64,000 nucleotides of DNA from Streptomyces coryli (lineage in GTDB: Bacteria; Actinomycetota; Actinomycetes; Streptomycetales; Streptomycetaceae), in NCBI RefSeq assembly GCF_011044975.1, contig NZ_JAAKZV010000012.1, forward strand, positions 1 through 64,000. The letters are read 5' to 3'. The position numbers were made by a program, and so were the translations under genes. Positions within the stretch are counted from its first letter, which is position 1. Each line of letters opens with the position of its first letter. The notes beneath the pieces were generated by a model that was given only the letters and a program-made list of their open reading frames with translations, did not search any database and was not told where the DNA came from. Below, one piece after another: positions 1-10,475 of the stretch.

Positions 1-47
1 CGCCCGCCCCGAGCGGAACGAGTGTGCGCGACCCCCACAGAACCCGC

Positions 48-53
48 TACGAT
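48..53 (+). promoter_or_regulatory. -10 box of the tRNA-Gly promoter
   Basis: TACGAT matches the actinobacterial -10 consensus (TANNNT) and lies 32 bases before the mature tRNA 5' end. The -35 region is weak. A small perfect inverted repeat (GTGCCG ... CGGCAC, 61-80) falls in the 5' leader that would be removed from the precursor tRNA. Confidence 0.45.
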
Positions 54-85
54 GCCCGCGGTGCCGCAACTGATCGGCACCCCAC

Positions 86-159
86 GCGGGCGTAGCTCAA
101 TGGTAGAGCCCCAGTCTTCCAAACTGGCTACGCGGGTTCGATTCCCGTCGCCCGCTCCA
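86..159 (+). tRNA. tRNA-Gly (anticodon UCC)
   Basis: A complete cloverleaf can be read. The acceptor arms are GCGGGCG (86-92) and CGCCCGC (149-155), with discriminator T156 and an encoded CCA at 157-159. The D arm contains GCTCAATGGTAGAGC and the T arm has GGTTCGATTCC. The anticodon stem CCAGT/ACTGG encloses the loop CTTCCAA, which gives anticodon TCC at 118-120, so it reads GGA and GGG glycine codons. tRNA 3' ends are common integration sites for actinobacterial mobile elements, and two orphan genes follow this one. Confidence 0.97.
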
Positions 160-163
160 GCAG

Positions 164-208
164 TCAAAGCCCCAGCTCAGCGACATGATCGCCGGGCTGG
201 GGCTTTGA
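164..208 (+). terminator. Terminator hairpin after tRNA-Gly
   Basis: A perfect 13-bp inverted repeat (164-176 with 196-208, core AAAGCCCCAGC/GCTGGGGCTTT) has a 19-base loop and starts five bases after the tRNA CCA. It has no long T tract, which is usual for Streptomyces terminators. Confidence 0.8.
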
Positions 209-220
209 TCGTTCTGAGGG

Positions 221-247
221 TCGTTGCCCCTCCGCGTGCCACATACG
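221..247 (+). repeat. Imperfect direct repeat, copy 1
   Basis: The sequence TCGTTGCCCCTCCGCGTGCC and following bases is repeated with a few differences at 964-989. Within this copy CGTGCCACA also occurs twice in tandem (235-243 and 246-254). The two copies bracket the first orphan gene. Confidence 0.55.
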
Positions 248-344
248 TGCCACACCGGTCAGGTTTCGCGCTTCGCGAACCGTGATGAGTGTCGAGCTTT
301 GGCCCAGGGTGTTGCCGTCCGCCCGACCCTCCTACGCTGCCGCC

Positions 345-956
345 ATGCCTGATCTCAAGTACTTCGACCCCGAACTCTGCTGCAACTGCGGGGAGAAGCT
401 GCCCGACTTGGGGCTTCGGAGGATACGGATCTTCTGCACCGAGGCCTGCGAGGCCGTTGCACTGTACGTTCGGGATGAGCGCTGGAACTTCCACTGCGAG
501 ACTGACGACGACAGGCAACGACGCGAAGAGCGTCGAGTCCAGCTCGCCCGCTTCCTAGGCAAGGACCCAGAGCAGATCTCGCGTGATCCCGCCGATACTC
601 GGGCGGTTCACCGTGTGGCTCGCACGAAGTTCATGCCGTTGCGCAGCGCGTACGAGTGGCTGCAGAACACCTGCCTGGAGCGGATCATGAGTGAGCAGCC
701 GCTCCAGAAGTGCGACCGTCCCGACTGGGGGGACCTCAAACCAGAACTGATGGAGCAGCGCAAGAGCTTCCTCCGGTCTGGGCTACGGCCACTCGACCCC
801 GACTTCACCAAGGAACACTGCTGGGCATCCCTGTCCATCTCTCGCGACGAGGACGGGGATGAACTCCATGAAGGCTGTTTCACGCGCCTCAGAGACGACG
901 GGTCCTGCCCGAACGCGGAGCAGCACGTCGAGCCTGATGTGAACGCGGCCAGCTGA
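345..956 (+). CDS. Hypothetical protein with an N-terminal zinc-ribbon-like Cys pattern
   Basis: This encodes a 203-residue protein I do not recognise. Near the N terminus it has CCNCGEKLP followed about 17 residues later by FCTEAC. This CxxC...CxxxC pattern resembles a small zinc ribbon of the kind found next to HNH nucleases or in phage proteins. The rest is hydrophilic and Arg/Glu-rich, with a Cys/His-rich C-terminal third (HCWASL, GCF, CPN), and no membrane segment. I chose ATG 345 over an in-frame ATG at 282 because TACGCT (333-338) gives a -10 box placed for a leaderless start. Codon use is less GC-biased at third positions than in the neighbours. With the tRNA upstream and flanking repeats, this suggests acquired DNA. 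Confidence 0.6.
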   Translation: MPDLKYFDPELCCNCGEKLPDLGLRRIRIFCTEACEAVALYVRDERWNFHCETDDDRQRREERRVQLARFLGKDPEQISRDPADTRAVHRVARTKFMPLRSAYEWLQNTCLERIMSEQPLQKCDRPDWGDLKPELMEQRKSFLRSGLRPLDPDFTKEHCWASLSISRDEDGDELHEGCFTRLRDDGSCPNAEQHVEPDVNAAS

Positions 957-963
957 CACAGTC

Positions 964-989
964 GTCGTTATCCCTCTGCGTGCCATACC
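964..989 (+). repeat. Imperfect direct repeat, copy 2
   Basis: TCGTTATCCCTCTGCGTGCC and following bases match the copy at 221-247 at about 20 of 26 positions after one small gap. It lies between the two orphan genes and just before the likely promoter of the second. Confidence 0.5.
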
Positions 990-998
990 GGCGATGGG

Positions 999-1004
999 TA
1001 GCCT
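999..1004 (+). promoter_or_regulatory. -10 box for a leaderless orphan gene
   Basis: TAGCCT ends 6 bases before ATG 1011 and no ribosome-binding site precedes that ATG. The spacing is what leaderless Streptomyces transcripts show. Confidence 0.4.
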
Positions 1005-1010
1005 CCGCGC

Positions 1011-1283
1011 ATGTCTTCTACTGATCCCGGTATGAAGTGGGCCTTGGCGGGCTTCGGCGCGGACGAATGGCTCTGCAGTGAGCACCCGATCAACAAGGAT
1101 CAGCTGGTCAAATTGCGGTCAGTTGTCCCGCCTGCCGCCGACGATCCCTGGTACGTGCACAGCTACCCGGTGCCGCGTGAGGCCTGGCCGGCAGTGGCCG
1201 GGATCCTGGAGTGCGCCCCACTGGATCCCGAAGTCGAGTACTTCATCGAGGGGTCCACCGCGTGGTCGTGCTCCCTCGACTGA
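1011..1283 (+). CDS. Small hypothetical protein
   Basis: This is a 90-residue acidic protein of unknown function. It is rich in Trp and Pro (DDPWYVHSYPVP, REAWPAVAG) and ends in a cysteine-containing tail (STAWSCSLD). It has no signal peptide, membrane segment or catalytic motif that I can name. The start at ATG 1011 is supported by a -10 box at leaderless spacing. It follows the zinc-ribbon-like gene in the same direction. The next gene has its own promoter and operator, so this gene is probably the end of a two-gene orphan block after the tRNA. Confidence 0.55.
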   Translation: MSSTDPGMKWALAGFGADEWLCSEHPINKDQLVKLRSVVPPAADDPWYVHSYPVPREAWPAVAGILECAPLDPEVEYFIEGSTAWSCSLD

Positions 1284-1285
1284 AC

Positions 1286-1303
1286 TACAATAATCCATGG
1301 ATT
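1286..1303 (+). promoter_or_regulatory. Promoter -10 and palindromic operator of the ArsR-rhodanese gene
   Basis: TACAAT (1286-1291) is a strong -10 box. The perfect 12-bp palindrome AATCCATGGATT (1292-1303) follows directly and would cover the transcription start. That is a typical position for self-repression by an ArsR/SmtB dimer. The ribosome-binding site GGAGGAAG is at 1307-1314. Confidence 0.6.
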
Positions 1304-1316
1304 CATGGAGGAAGCC

Positions 1317-1982
1317 ATGGCGGAGAGCACGAAAACGCGGCTGTACGACGCGTTCGCGGCCAGTGGCAAGGCCCTGGCCAGCGGGAAGCGGCTGGAGTTG
1401 CTTGATCTGCTGGCGCAGGGCGAGCGCACCGTGGACGCGCTGGCCAAGGCGGCGGGCCTGAACCTGACCACGGCCTCCGCCCACCTGCAGACGCTCAAGC
1501 AGGCCGGTTTCGTCGCCACCCGGCGCGAGGGGGTGCGCATCCATTACCGGCTCGCCGGCGACGATGTCGCCCAGCTGTTCGTGCTGCTGCGGAAGGTGGC
1601 CGAGGCGCACCAGGCCGCCGTCCCCGCCGCTCGCGACGCCTATCTCGGCGACGACGGCGCGCGGGAGCTCACGCGGGCGGAGCTGGCGGCCCGTATCGAA
1701 TCCGGCCGGGCGGTGGTGCTGGATGTACGGCCGGTGGAGGAGTACCTCGCCGGGCACATCCCCGGCGCCCTGTCCATCCCGGTGGACGAGCTGGCCGAGC
1801 GGATCGGCGAACTCCCTGCGGAAACGGAAGTCGTCGTTTACTGCCGGGGTGAGTACTGCGTGCTGGCCCACGACGCGGTGCGGCTGCTGACCGACCGCGG
1901 CCGCCGCGCGGTCCGCCTGAACGACGGCATGCTCGAGTGGCGGCTGTCCGAGATGCCCGTTGACGCCGGAGACCTGCTGTGA
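1317..1982 (+). CDS. ArsR-family regulator fused to a rhodanese domain
   Basis: The protein has 221 residues. Residues about 5-95 form an ArsR winged helix (KRLELLDLLAQGERTVDALA, then the recognition-helix region TTASAHLQTLKQAGFV). Residues about 115-215 form a rhodanese domain with VLDVRPVEEYLAGHIPGA and the active-site loop CRGEYC. The active-site cysteine is retained, so the domain may sense or carry sulfane sulfur or a thiol-reactive ligand. ATG 1317 was chosen because GGAGGAAG sits 3 bases upstream; an in-frame ATG at 1305 has no such site. The stop overlaps the GTG of the next gene, so the regulator and exporter form one operon, probably self-repressed at the palindrome upstream. Confidence 0.9.
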   Translation: MAESTKTRLYDAFAASGKALASGKRLELLDLLAQGERTVDALAKAAGLNLTTASAHLQTLKQAGFVATRREGVRIHYRLAGDDVAQLFVLLRKVAEAHQAAVPAARDAYLGDDGARELTRAELAARIESGRAVVLDVRPVEEYLAGHIPGALSIPVDELAERIGELPAETEVVVYCRGEYCVLAHDAVRLLTDRGRRAVRLNDGMLEWRLSEMPVDAGDLL

Positions 1983-3244
1983 CCGAAACGGCCGGCCTGG
2001 CCACGCCCGCAGACATATCCGCCCCCGCCGCGGCGCAGCGCCGCATCCTGCGCGTCCTGGTCGCCTCTCAGGTCCTCAGCGGCGCCGGGCTGGCGGCCGG
2101 TGTCGCCGTCGGTGCGCTGCTGGCGCAGGACATGCTCGGTTCCACCAGCCTCGCCGGGCTGCCCAGCGCCCTGTTCACCGCGGGCTCGGCGCTCGCCGCC
2201 GTCGGTGTGGGCCGCATCTCCCAGGCCCGCGGCCGCCGCCCCGGACTTGCCGCGGGGTACCTGACCGGCGCCATCGGCAGCGCGGGCGTCATCGTCGCCG
2301 CGGTCGCGGACCACCCGGTGCTGCTGTTCTTCTTCCTGTTCGTCTACGGCGCCGGCACCGCCACCAACCTCCAGGCGCGCTATGCCGGCGCCGACCTCGC
2401 CACCCCCGATCACCGCGGCCGTGCCGTTTCCACCGTCCTGGTCGCCACCACCCTCGGCGGCGTCATCGGCCCCAACCTCGCCTCGCCGACGGGCACTTTC
2501 GCCGAAACCGTCGGCATCCCCAACCTGGCCGGCCCGTTCCTGCTGTCCGGCGCCGCCTACGCTCTTGCCGCCCTTGTCCTCACCATCTGGCTGCGCCCCG
2601 ACCCGCTGCTCCTGGCCCGCGCGCACGCCGCCCACGCGGCCAAGGCCGCCGCCGGCACCGGTCCGACGTCACCCCAGCAGCCCGCGGAGAAGGCTCCCGG
2701 TGGCGTACTCCTGGGCGCACTGGTGATGGTCCTGACTCAGCTCGTGATGGTCGCGATCATGACGATGACGCCCGTCCACATGCACGACCACGGCCATTCC
2801 ACCGCCGCCTCCGGCCTCGTCATCGGCATCCACATCGGCGCCATGTACCTGCCGTCTCCGCTGACCGGCTGGCTCGTCGACCGCTACGGCCGCATGAAGA
2901 TCGCCGCCGCCTCCGGCGCAACCCTGCTGGCCGCGGGCGTACTTGCCGCGTCAGCACCCAGTGAGTCCGTAGCCCTGCTCGCCCTGGCGCTGGCCCTGCT
3001 CGGCCTGGGCTGGAACTTCGGCCTCGTGTCCGGCACCGCGATCATCACGGACACCGTGCCGCTGGCCACCCGCGCCAAGACCCAGGGCCTGGTCGACGTC
3101 TCCATCGCCATCGCCGGCGCCACCGGCGGCATGGCCTCCGGCCTCGTCGTGGCTGCCGCGAGCTATCCCGTACTCGCCCTGGCCGGCGGCGTCCTCGCCC
3201 TGGCCGTGCTGCCCGCCATCGTCGCCACCGCGTACCGCCGGTGA
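1979..3244 (+). CDS. MFS efflux transporter
   Basis: This is a 421-residue major facilitator superfamily protein with about 12 hydrophobic segments. It has the loop motif DRYGRMK in the second half, equivalent to the conserved DRxGR motif between helices 2 and 3, and a hydrophilic central linker near residues 215-245. A His-rich stretch (HMHDHGHS) lies at an extracellular or membrane-edge position. It begins with GTG and overlaps the ArsR-rhodanese gene by four bases. The likely role is export of whatever the regulator senses, plausibly a thiol-reactive compound or metal-like stress. The substrate cannot be told from sequence. Confidence 0.85.
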   Translation: MTETAGLATPADISAPAAAQRRILRVLVASQVLSGAGLAAGVAVGALLAQDMLGSTSLAGLPSALFTAGSALAAVGVGRISQARGRRPGLAAGYLTGAIGSAGVIVAAVADHPVLLFFFLFVYGAGTATNLQARYAGADLATPDHRGRAVSTVLVATTLGGVIGPNLASPTGTFAETVGIPNLAGPFLLSGAAYALAALVLTIWLRPDPLLLARAHAAHAAKAAAGTGPTSPQQPAEKAPGGVLLGALVMVLTQLVMVAIMTMTPVHMHDHGHSTAASGLVIGIHIGAMYLPSPLTGWLVDRYGRMKIAAASGATLLAAGVLAASAPSESVALLALALALLGLGWNFGLVSGTAIITDTVPLATRAKTQGLVDVSIAIAGATGGMASGLVVAAASYPVLALAGGVLALAVLPAIVATAYRR

Positions 3245-3278
3245 GCCACGGGACGGGCCGGCACCCCGCTCCGGCCGG

Positions 3279-3401
3279 TCACTTGCGGCGGCGTATGCGG
3301 CGTATGACGTAGACCACCAGGAGCACCAGCAGGATCAGCGTGAACAGGCGGCCCGCCGTCGCCCCGGCCGCTCTGGCCGTGTTCGCAAGAAAGAGTTCCA
3401 T
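3279..3401 (-). CDS. Small single-pass membrane protein (40 residues)
   Basis: I read a 40-residue protein beginning MELFLANTARAAGATAG. It continues with one hydrophobic helix (LFTLILLVLLVVYVI) and ends in a strongly basic tail (RRIRRRK). The single helix with a positive cytoplasmic end looks like a genuine small membrane protein. GGGGAC and GAGGTG lie 5-15 bases upstream as possible ribosome-binding sites. It lies downstream of, and in the same direction as, the UvrA-like gene. A second tiny membrane protein lies on the other side of that gene. The function is unknown. Confidence 0.6.
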   Translation of the reverse strand: MELFLANTARAAGATAGRLFTLILLVLLVVYVIRRIRRRK

Positions 3402-3424
3402 GTACGTCCCCGTTCACCTCGTCG

Positions 3425-3453
3425 GTAGGCGGCAGTACGCCGCCGGATCCTAC
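3425..3453 (-). terminator. Hairpin after the UvrA-like gene
   Basis: GGCGGC (3428-3433) pairs with GCCGCC (3439-3444), and GTAGG/CCTAC (3425-3429 and 3449-3453) adds an outer arm. It lies just after the UvrA-like stop codon and before the 40-residue gene. It could act as a partial terminator. Confidence 0.45.
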
Positions 3454-3458
3454 GTCGC

Positions 3459-5843
<2,385 letters not shown>

Positions 5844-5925
5844 GGCGACCAGATTATGCGGGGCGCGGCGCCGATGCTTCTCGGTTTCTGACCGCTTACG
5901 GACCGGTACGGACCGGGACGCAGAG

Positions 5926-6120
5926 CTACGAGCCGACCGCGCTGATCGACTCCGCGAGCTGGTCGAGGAAGTCCCTTATGTCCGGGGCCGCGCCCGTGGA
6001 CGCGAGGAAGAAGCCGAAGAGCACCGCGACGATGGCCGGTCCGGCCTTGATCGAACCGCCACGCATGAGCACAACCAGGATGATGCCCAGCATCAGCACC
6101 ACAGACAGTGAAATGGCCAC
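5926..6120 (-). CDS. Small membrane protein (64 residues)
   Basis: The 64-residue protein starts MAISLSVVLMLGIILVVLM and has two hydrophobic stretches (about 2-18 and 28-42). Between them is RGGSIKAG, and a short amphipathic acidic C terminus follows (DIRDFLDQLAESISAVG). Small proteins of this layout are common and conserved among streptomycetes, but no function is known to me. It is transcribed toward the UvrA-like gene, with an 82-bp gap. About 565 bp of apparently non-coding DNA lies upstream. Confidence 0.7.
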   Translation of the reverse strand: MAISLSVVLMLGIILVVLMRGGSIKAGPAIVAVLFGFFLASTGAAPDIRDFLDQLAESISAVGS

Positions 6121-6685
6121 GCCTGATCACCCCTTGCTCCAACAACGCCGCCCAAGGAGGCGCACCGCCCGTACGCCACCCCGTCGTTCCATCCTGCCAT
6201 TAATCGGCGCGCGTGGTAGGCAGCCGGAGCAATCAGGCCGACCCGCGCGCCCCCCGCGGTCATTGGGCAGGTATTTTCGAGCTGATCGTTTCCGTACACA
6301 CCAATACGCCACGGGGAATTAACGGAAGCGTCGCCGGGATCGCCGCAGAAGGCGCGCTGTTGATGCGTCGCAGATACAACCACGGCCCGGCAAGTCACGA
6401 TGAGTCGGGCATATCGCGATCAGGTTCCGCGGGGGTTATGTCCCTTTTAGGTTGGACAAAACCGATCAAAGTGCCGATCCCAGCACGTCATCGGCATGTA
6501 CGGGAGACGAGTAATTCAGCGGCGAACGGACACTCGACACGGCAAGTGTGAGATGAGTCCACTTTGAATTTACTCCCGAGGCACGTGGAGGCTATGGTTC
6601 CTGGGATGTTCCCCGCTGCCTTTATCCCCCCCGCTCGTGCAGTGCGGCACGGATCCTCAGTCCCCGGCACCCGGGAGGAGGGCCC
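6121..6685. other. Intergenic region of 565 bp
   Basis: No convincing gene is seen on either strand; short open frames here have poor codon bias. It is less GC-rich than its surroundings between about 6260 and 6590, as expected for a divergent promoter region. An 8-bp palindrome ATCGCGAT and a small inverted repeat CACT ... AGTG (6531-6548) are present. It should hold the promoters of the 64-residue protein (leftward) and the acyltransferase (rightward). Confidence 0.6.
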
Positions 6686-7894
6686 GTGAGTAGCTCGCTG
6701 CACCCGCATGCCCCTGCGGATGCCCACACCCGCTTCCCGGCCCCCCACCCGGAAGCAACCCGCCGTCCCGACCAGCCCCGCCCGGGCCAGGGGGACGCCG
6801 CCGCGCAGGCCGGGCCGCCCGCGAAGAAGCCGAAGCCGAAGGGGCGCGACCCGTACTTCGACAACGCGAAGTACCTGGCGATCGTCCTCGTCGCCTGCGG
6901 GCACGCGTGGGAGCCGCTGCGCGACGACAGCAGGGCCGCCGCCGCCCTGTACATGATCGTGTACGCCTTCCACATGCCGGCGTTCATCATGATCTCCGGC
7001 TTCATGTCGCGGAACTTCGACATGACCGGCAAGCGGATCCAGCGCCTGGTCACCGGCGTGCTGGTGCCGTACATCCTGTTCGAGATCGCATACACCCTCT
7101 TCAAGCGGTACGCGGACGACGACCCGGGCTATGCCTTCAGCATCCTGGACCCCTGGTATCTGACCTGGTTCCTGATCGCCCTGTTCGTCTGGCGGGTCAC
7201 CACCCCCATCTGGCGCGTGATCAAGTGGCCGGTCCCGCTCGCGCTGGCGATCGCCGCCCTCGCCGCGATGAGCCCGGAGATCGGCGATGACCTGGACCTG
7301 CAGCGGGTGCTCCAGTTCATGCCGTTCTTCGTCATCGGCCTGTTCCTCAAGCCTGAGCACTTCCAGCTGGTGCACAGCTGGCGCGGCCGCTTCCTGTCGA
7401 TGCCGGTCTTCGCCGTCGCGCTGCTGGTCGCCTACTGGGCGGCCCCCCGGATGAGCGCCGCCTGGTTCTACCGCCGCGACTCCGCCCAGGAGCTGCAGGC
7501 CCCGCACGCCTGGTACGGCGGCGTGATGACGCTCGCCCTCTTCGGCGCCTCGATGGTGTTGTGCGCCTGCTTCTTCGCCTGGGTGCCGCGGCGCAAGATG
7601 TGGTTCACGGTGCTCGGCGCGGGCACGCTGTACGGCTATCTGCTGCACGGCTTCATCGCGAAGGGCTCGCGCTTCTGGGGCTGGTACGAGGAGAACGACT
7701 GGGTCCACACCCCGTTGGGCGCGATCGTGGTGACCTTCCTCGCCGCGGGCCTGATCACCTTCCTCTGTACGCCACCGTTCCAGCGCGCCTTCCGCTGGGC
7801 GATGGAGCCCAAGATGGACTGGGCCTTCAAGAAGGACGCCGGCAAGAAGGCGGAGGCGAAGAACCACCGCGGCAAGATGCGCTCGCTGCTCTGA
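6686..7894 (+). CDS. Acyltransferase family 3 membrane protein
   Basis: The protein has 402 residues with a Pro/Ala-rich cytoplasmic N-terminal tail (about 1-55) and about 10 membrane helices. It ends in a basic Lys-rich C terminus. The family signature is clear: DPYFDNAKYLAIVLVACGHAWEPL, in which the His after ACG is the conserved catalytic residue, followed by AFHMPAFIMISGFM and an FLIALF region. Members of the family transfer acetyl, succinyl or fatty acyl groups onto sugars, cell-wall polymers or antibiotics at the membrane. The start is GTG 6686 with GGAGGAGG about 10 bases upstream. It stands alone, followed by a strong terminator. The acceptor is unknown. Confidence 0.85.
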   Translation: MSSSLHPHAPADAHTRFPAPHPEATRRPDQPRPGQGDAAAQAGPPAKKPKPKGRDPYFDNAKYLAIVLVACGHAWEPLRDDSRAAAALYMIVYAFHMPAFIMISGFMSRNFDMTGKRIQRLVTGVLVPYILFEIAYTLFKRYADDDPGYAFSILDPWYLTWFLIALFVWRVTTPIWRVIKWPVPLALAIAALAAMSPEIGDDLDLQRVLQFMPFFVIGLFLKPEHFQLVHSWRGRFLSMPVFAVALLVAYWAAPRMSAAWFYRRDSAQELQAPHAWYGGVMTLALFGASMVLCACFFAWVPRRKMWFTVLGAGTLYGYLLHGFIAKGSRFWGWYEENDWVHTPLGAIVVTFLAAGLITFLCTPPFQRAFRWAMEPKMDWAFKKDAGKKAEAKNHRGKMRSLL

Positions 7895-7906
7895 GGCCTG
7901 ATGTGC

Positions 7907-7943
7907 AGTAAGGGGCGGGAGCCATTGGCTTCCGCCCCTTACT
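7907..7943. terminator. Bidirectional terminator
   Basis: AGTAAGGGGCGG(G)A (7907-7920) pairs with TCCGCCCCTTACT (7931-7943) around the 10-base loop GCCATTGGCT, with one bulged G. It lies between the converging acyltransferase and ABC permease genes and would serve both. Confidence 0.85.
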
Positions 7944-7979
7944 CACGCCCGCCCGCATGCCCGCCCGCATGCCCGTCCG

Positions 7980-10475
7980 CTACGACCAGCGGCGCAGCGC
8001 CTCCCGCGCCGGCAGCGTGACCGCGAGCAGCGCCAGGCCGCCCGCGGCCGCCACGAAGGATCCGTAGATCAGCGGGGGCACGTACGGCCCCTCGCCGGTC
8101 AGGCCGCGCATCATCGGGATCAGCGTGGCCGCGGCGATCGCGGAGCCGAGGACGATGCCCACCGTGGAGACCAGCAGGCCCTCCCAGCGGAGCATCTGCA
8201 TCACCTGGCGGCGCGTGGTGCCGACGAGACGCAGCGTGCCCAGCTCGCGGCGGCGGTCCAGGACCGTCATCACCAGGGTGTTGACGGCGGCGATGGCGGC
8301 GAAGCCGCCGAGGACACCGGCCATCGTGTAGTTGGCCCAGGCGTTCGTCTTGGCGTCGAGGCTCTGCTCGGTGGCGTAGCCGGAGGCGTCGGTGACCTCG
8401 CCCAGGTCCTTGAGCGACGCGGCGTCCCCGCCCCGTACGAGCAGGGTGCTGTCGAAGCCGGACGTGACGTGCCCGGCCAGCGATGCCCGGTCCATGGTCA
8501 CCGTGGCGATGCCGAGGCCGCGGCCGTAGACCGCGACGACCTCGGGGCTCTCCTTGGTGCCGTCGGGGAGGTAGAGCGGCATCCGGTCGCCGACCTCGAC
8601 CTTCGCCGAGGTCGCCAGGGTCTTGTCGATGGCGATACGGCCCTTGCCGAGCCGGTCCAGGCTGCCTTCCGTTACGTCCAGGTCCTGCACCTTCGCAAGC
8701 TCGGCCCCTGAGCCGGTGACGCCCTGGGCCGCCGAGCCCTGCAGCCACCTGCCGCCGCCGGAGCCGACCGGGACCAGCACCTGCGTGTTCAGCACGCCGA
8801 CGGCCGCGTCGACGCCCGGCGCCCGGGCGGCGCGCTCCGCCGTGTCGACCGGGAGCCCGGCCGGGTCGGTGACCACGTGGTCGGCGGTGATGCCCGCGCG
8901 CAGCTGCTTGTCCGCGACGTGGCTCTCGCTCGTATGCATGAAGACCAGCGTCGAGGCGAAGGCCATGGCCAGCACGATCGGGGTGATCGCGGAGGCGAGA
9001 CGGCGGGAGTTGCTGCGGGAGTTGGCGGCCGCGAGCGAGGCGGCCGCGCCCGCGCCGCGCAGCGGCAGGCCGAAGAGGCCCGCGCACAGCCGCGCCACCA
9101 GCGGGCCGAGCAGCGCGACAGCGAACATGAAGCACATCACGACGCCGAGCGCGGCGTTGGCCGCGTCCTCCCCCGCCTCACCGGCGGCGACGCTCGTGAA
9201 GAACCCGCCGCCGACCAGGGCGCCGATGCCCAGCGTCGTACGGATGATGCCGGGCCGCAGCCGCTCCACCGACGCCTCGGTGAGGGCCTGTCCCGGCTTG
9301 ATCTTCGCGGGCCGCCGCCCCGCCATCCAGCCGGCGCCGAGCGCGGTGAGCAGCCCGGCACCGACGGCGACGAGGAGCGGAATCCAGGAGACATGGACCT
9401 GGACGGCCTCGGGGATGGCGCCGCGGTCCTGCAACTGCCCGAACCACCAGTGCGCGAGCCCGATGCCGGGCAGGGTGCCGAGGATGCCCGCGAGTGGGGC
9501 GACGAGCAGCGCTTCCGAGGCGACCGCGCGGCGGATCTGCCGCGGGGTGGCACCGATGGCGCGCAGCAGCGCGTATTCGCGGGCCCGTTGGGAGACCGAC
9601 AGGGCGACCGTTCCGGCCGCGGTGAAGACCGCGACCATGGTGGCGATGCCGCCGAAGGAGCCGCCGATCCCGGCGAGCATCTCCTTGGCGTAGCCGAGGC
9701 CCGGGTCCTCGACGGCGCCGCGGTCGGTGCCGGTGTGCACCTTGGCGCCGGAGCCGGACAGGGCCTTCTCGACGCCGTCCGCGAGGGTGTCGGCCTTCGT
9801 GCCGTCCTTGGCGAGGACGGCAATGGCATCCGCCTTGCCGGGGTGTCCGGCGAGCGTGGGGGCCTGGGCGTCGGCGAACCAGGCGGTGGGGCCGGCGCTA
9901 CGGGCCGTATCCCCCGGCCCTACCTTGGCCACGCCCGCGACGCGGAAGTCCCGCTGCCCGGCGGCGGTGTTGAGGGCGACCGTGTCGCCGACGCCGGCCT
10001 TTGCGGTACGGGCGGCGGCCGCGTCGAGCACGACCTCGCCGGTACGGGGCGCGCTGCCGGAGGTGAGCGCGGTGCCGGTGAAGGCGTGCGAGCCCCAGCC
10101 GTGCGCGGTGAGCGCGCCGTCCCCGGCCCGTACCGGGAACGTGAAGTCCGGAACCGCAGACTTCGCCCCCGGCGCCTGGGCGGCCTTCGCGGCCAGCCCG
10201 GCGTCCACCCGCGCCGTGTCCGGCAGCGGGGTCGCCTCCTCCGTACGGTCCTCGCCGCTGCCCGTGACGAGGCGCTCGTACTGATCCGCGGCCGCGACAA
10301 CCGGCGCCTTCGCGTACCGCTCGGCCGGCACGGACGCACGCAGACCCGTTTCCAGGAGAATCCCGCACGCCGAGACGATCAGCGCGGACATCAGCAGCGC
10401 GACGAACGTGCCCGCGAAGGACGCGGGCTTGAAGCGGACGGCCGCGCGGGCAAGGCCGTTAGGGGCCAGCTTCAT
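7980..10475 (-). CDS. ABC transporter permease, FtsX-like
   Basis: The protein has 831 residues. The N-terminal helix (about 20-40, FVALLMSALIVSACGILLETG) is followed by a large extracytoplasmic domain and then three-helix FtsX blocks near 285-420 and 700-820. This is the duplicated layout of streptomycete FtsX/MacB-like permeases. Typical FtsX segments are visible: SQRAREYALLRAIGATPRQIRRAV and DRRRELGTLRLVGTTRRQV. ATG 10475 was chosen because it overlaps the ATPase stop in an ATGA junction; the longer open frame runs backward inside the ATPase gene. With its ATPase it should form an exporter or envelope-acting complex. The substrate is unknown. Confidence 0.9.
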   Translation of the reverse strand: MKLAPNGLARAAVRFKPASFAGTFVALLMSALIVSACGILLETGLRASVPAERYAKAPVVAAADQYERLVTGSGEDRTEEATPLPDTARVDAGLAAKAAQAPGAKSAVPDFTFPVRAGDGALTAHGWGSHAFTGTALTSGSAPRTGEVVLDAAAARTAKAGVGDTVALNTAAGQRDFRVAGVAKVGPGDTARSAGPTAWFADAQAPTLAGHPGKADAIAVLAKDGTKADTLADGVEKALSGSGAKVHTGTDRGAVEDPGLGYAKEMLAGIGGSFGGIATMVAVFTAAGTVALSVSQRAREYALLRAIGATPRQIRRAVASEALLVAPLAGILGTLPGIGLAHWWFGQLQDRGAIPEAVQVHVSWIPLLVAVGAGLLTALGAGWMAGRRPAKIKPGQALTEASVERLRPGIIRTTLGIGALVGGGFFTSVAAGEAGEDAANAALGVVMCFMFAVALLGPLVARLCAGLFGLPLRGAGAAASLAAANSRSNSRRLASAITPIVLAMAFASTLVFMHTSESHVADKQLRAGITADHVVTDPAGLPVDTAERAARAPGVDAAVGVLNTQVLVPVGSGGGRWLQGSAAQGVTGSGAELAKVQDLDVTEGSLDRLGKGRIAIDKTLATSAKVEVGDRMPLYLPDGTKESPEVVAVYGRGLGIATVTMDRASLAGHVTSGFDSTLLVRGGDAASLKDLGEVTDASGYATEQSLDAKTNAWANYTMAGVLGGFAAIAAVNTLVMTVLDRRRELGTLRLVGTTRRQVMQMLRWEGLLVSTVGIVLGSAIAAATLIPMMRGLTGEGPYVPPLIYGSFVAAAGGLALLAVTLPAREALRRWS

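Noticed and set aside
22-285. Open frame of 87 codons covering the tRNA-Gly gene
   Set aside because: It runs straight through the tRNA and its terminator and has no coding bias.
1119-1871. 250-codon open frame on the minus strand opposite the ArsR-rhodanese gene
   Set aside because: The plus strand encodes clear ArsR and rhodanese motifs; the antisense frame is the usual GC-rich shadow.
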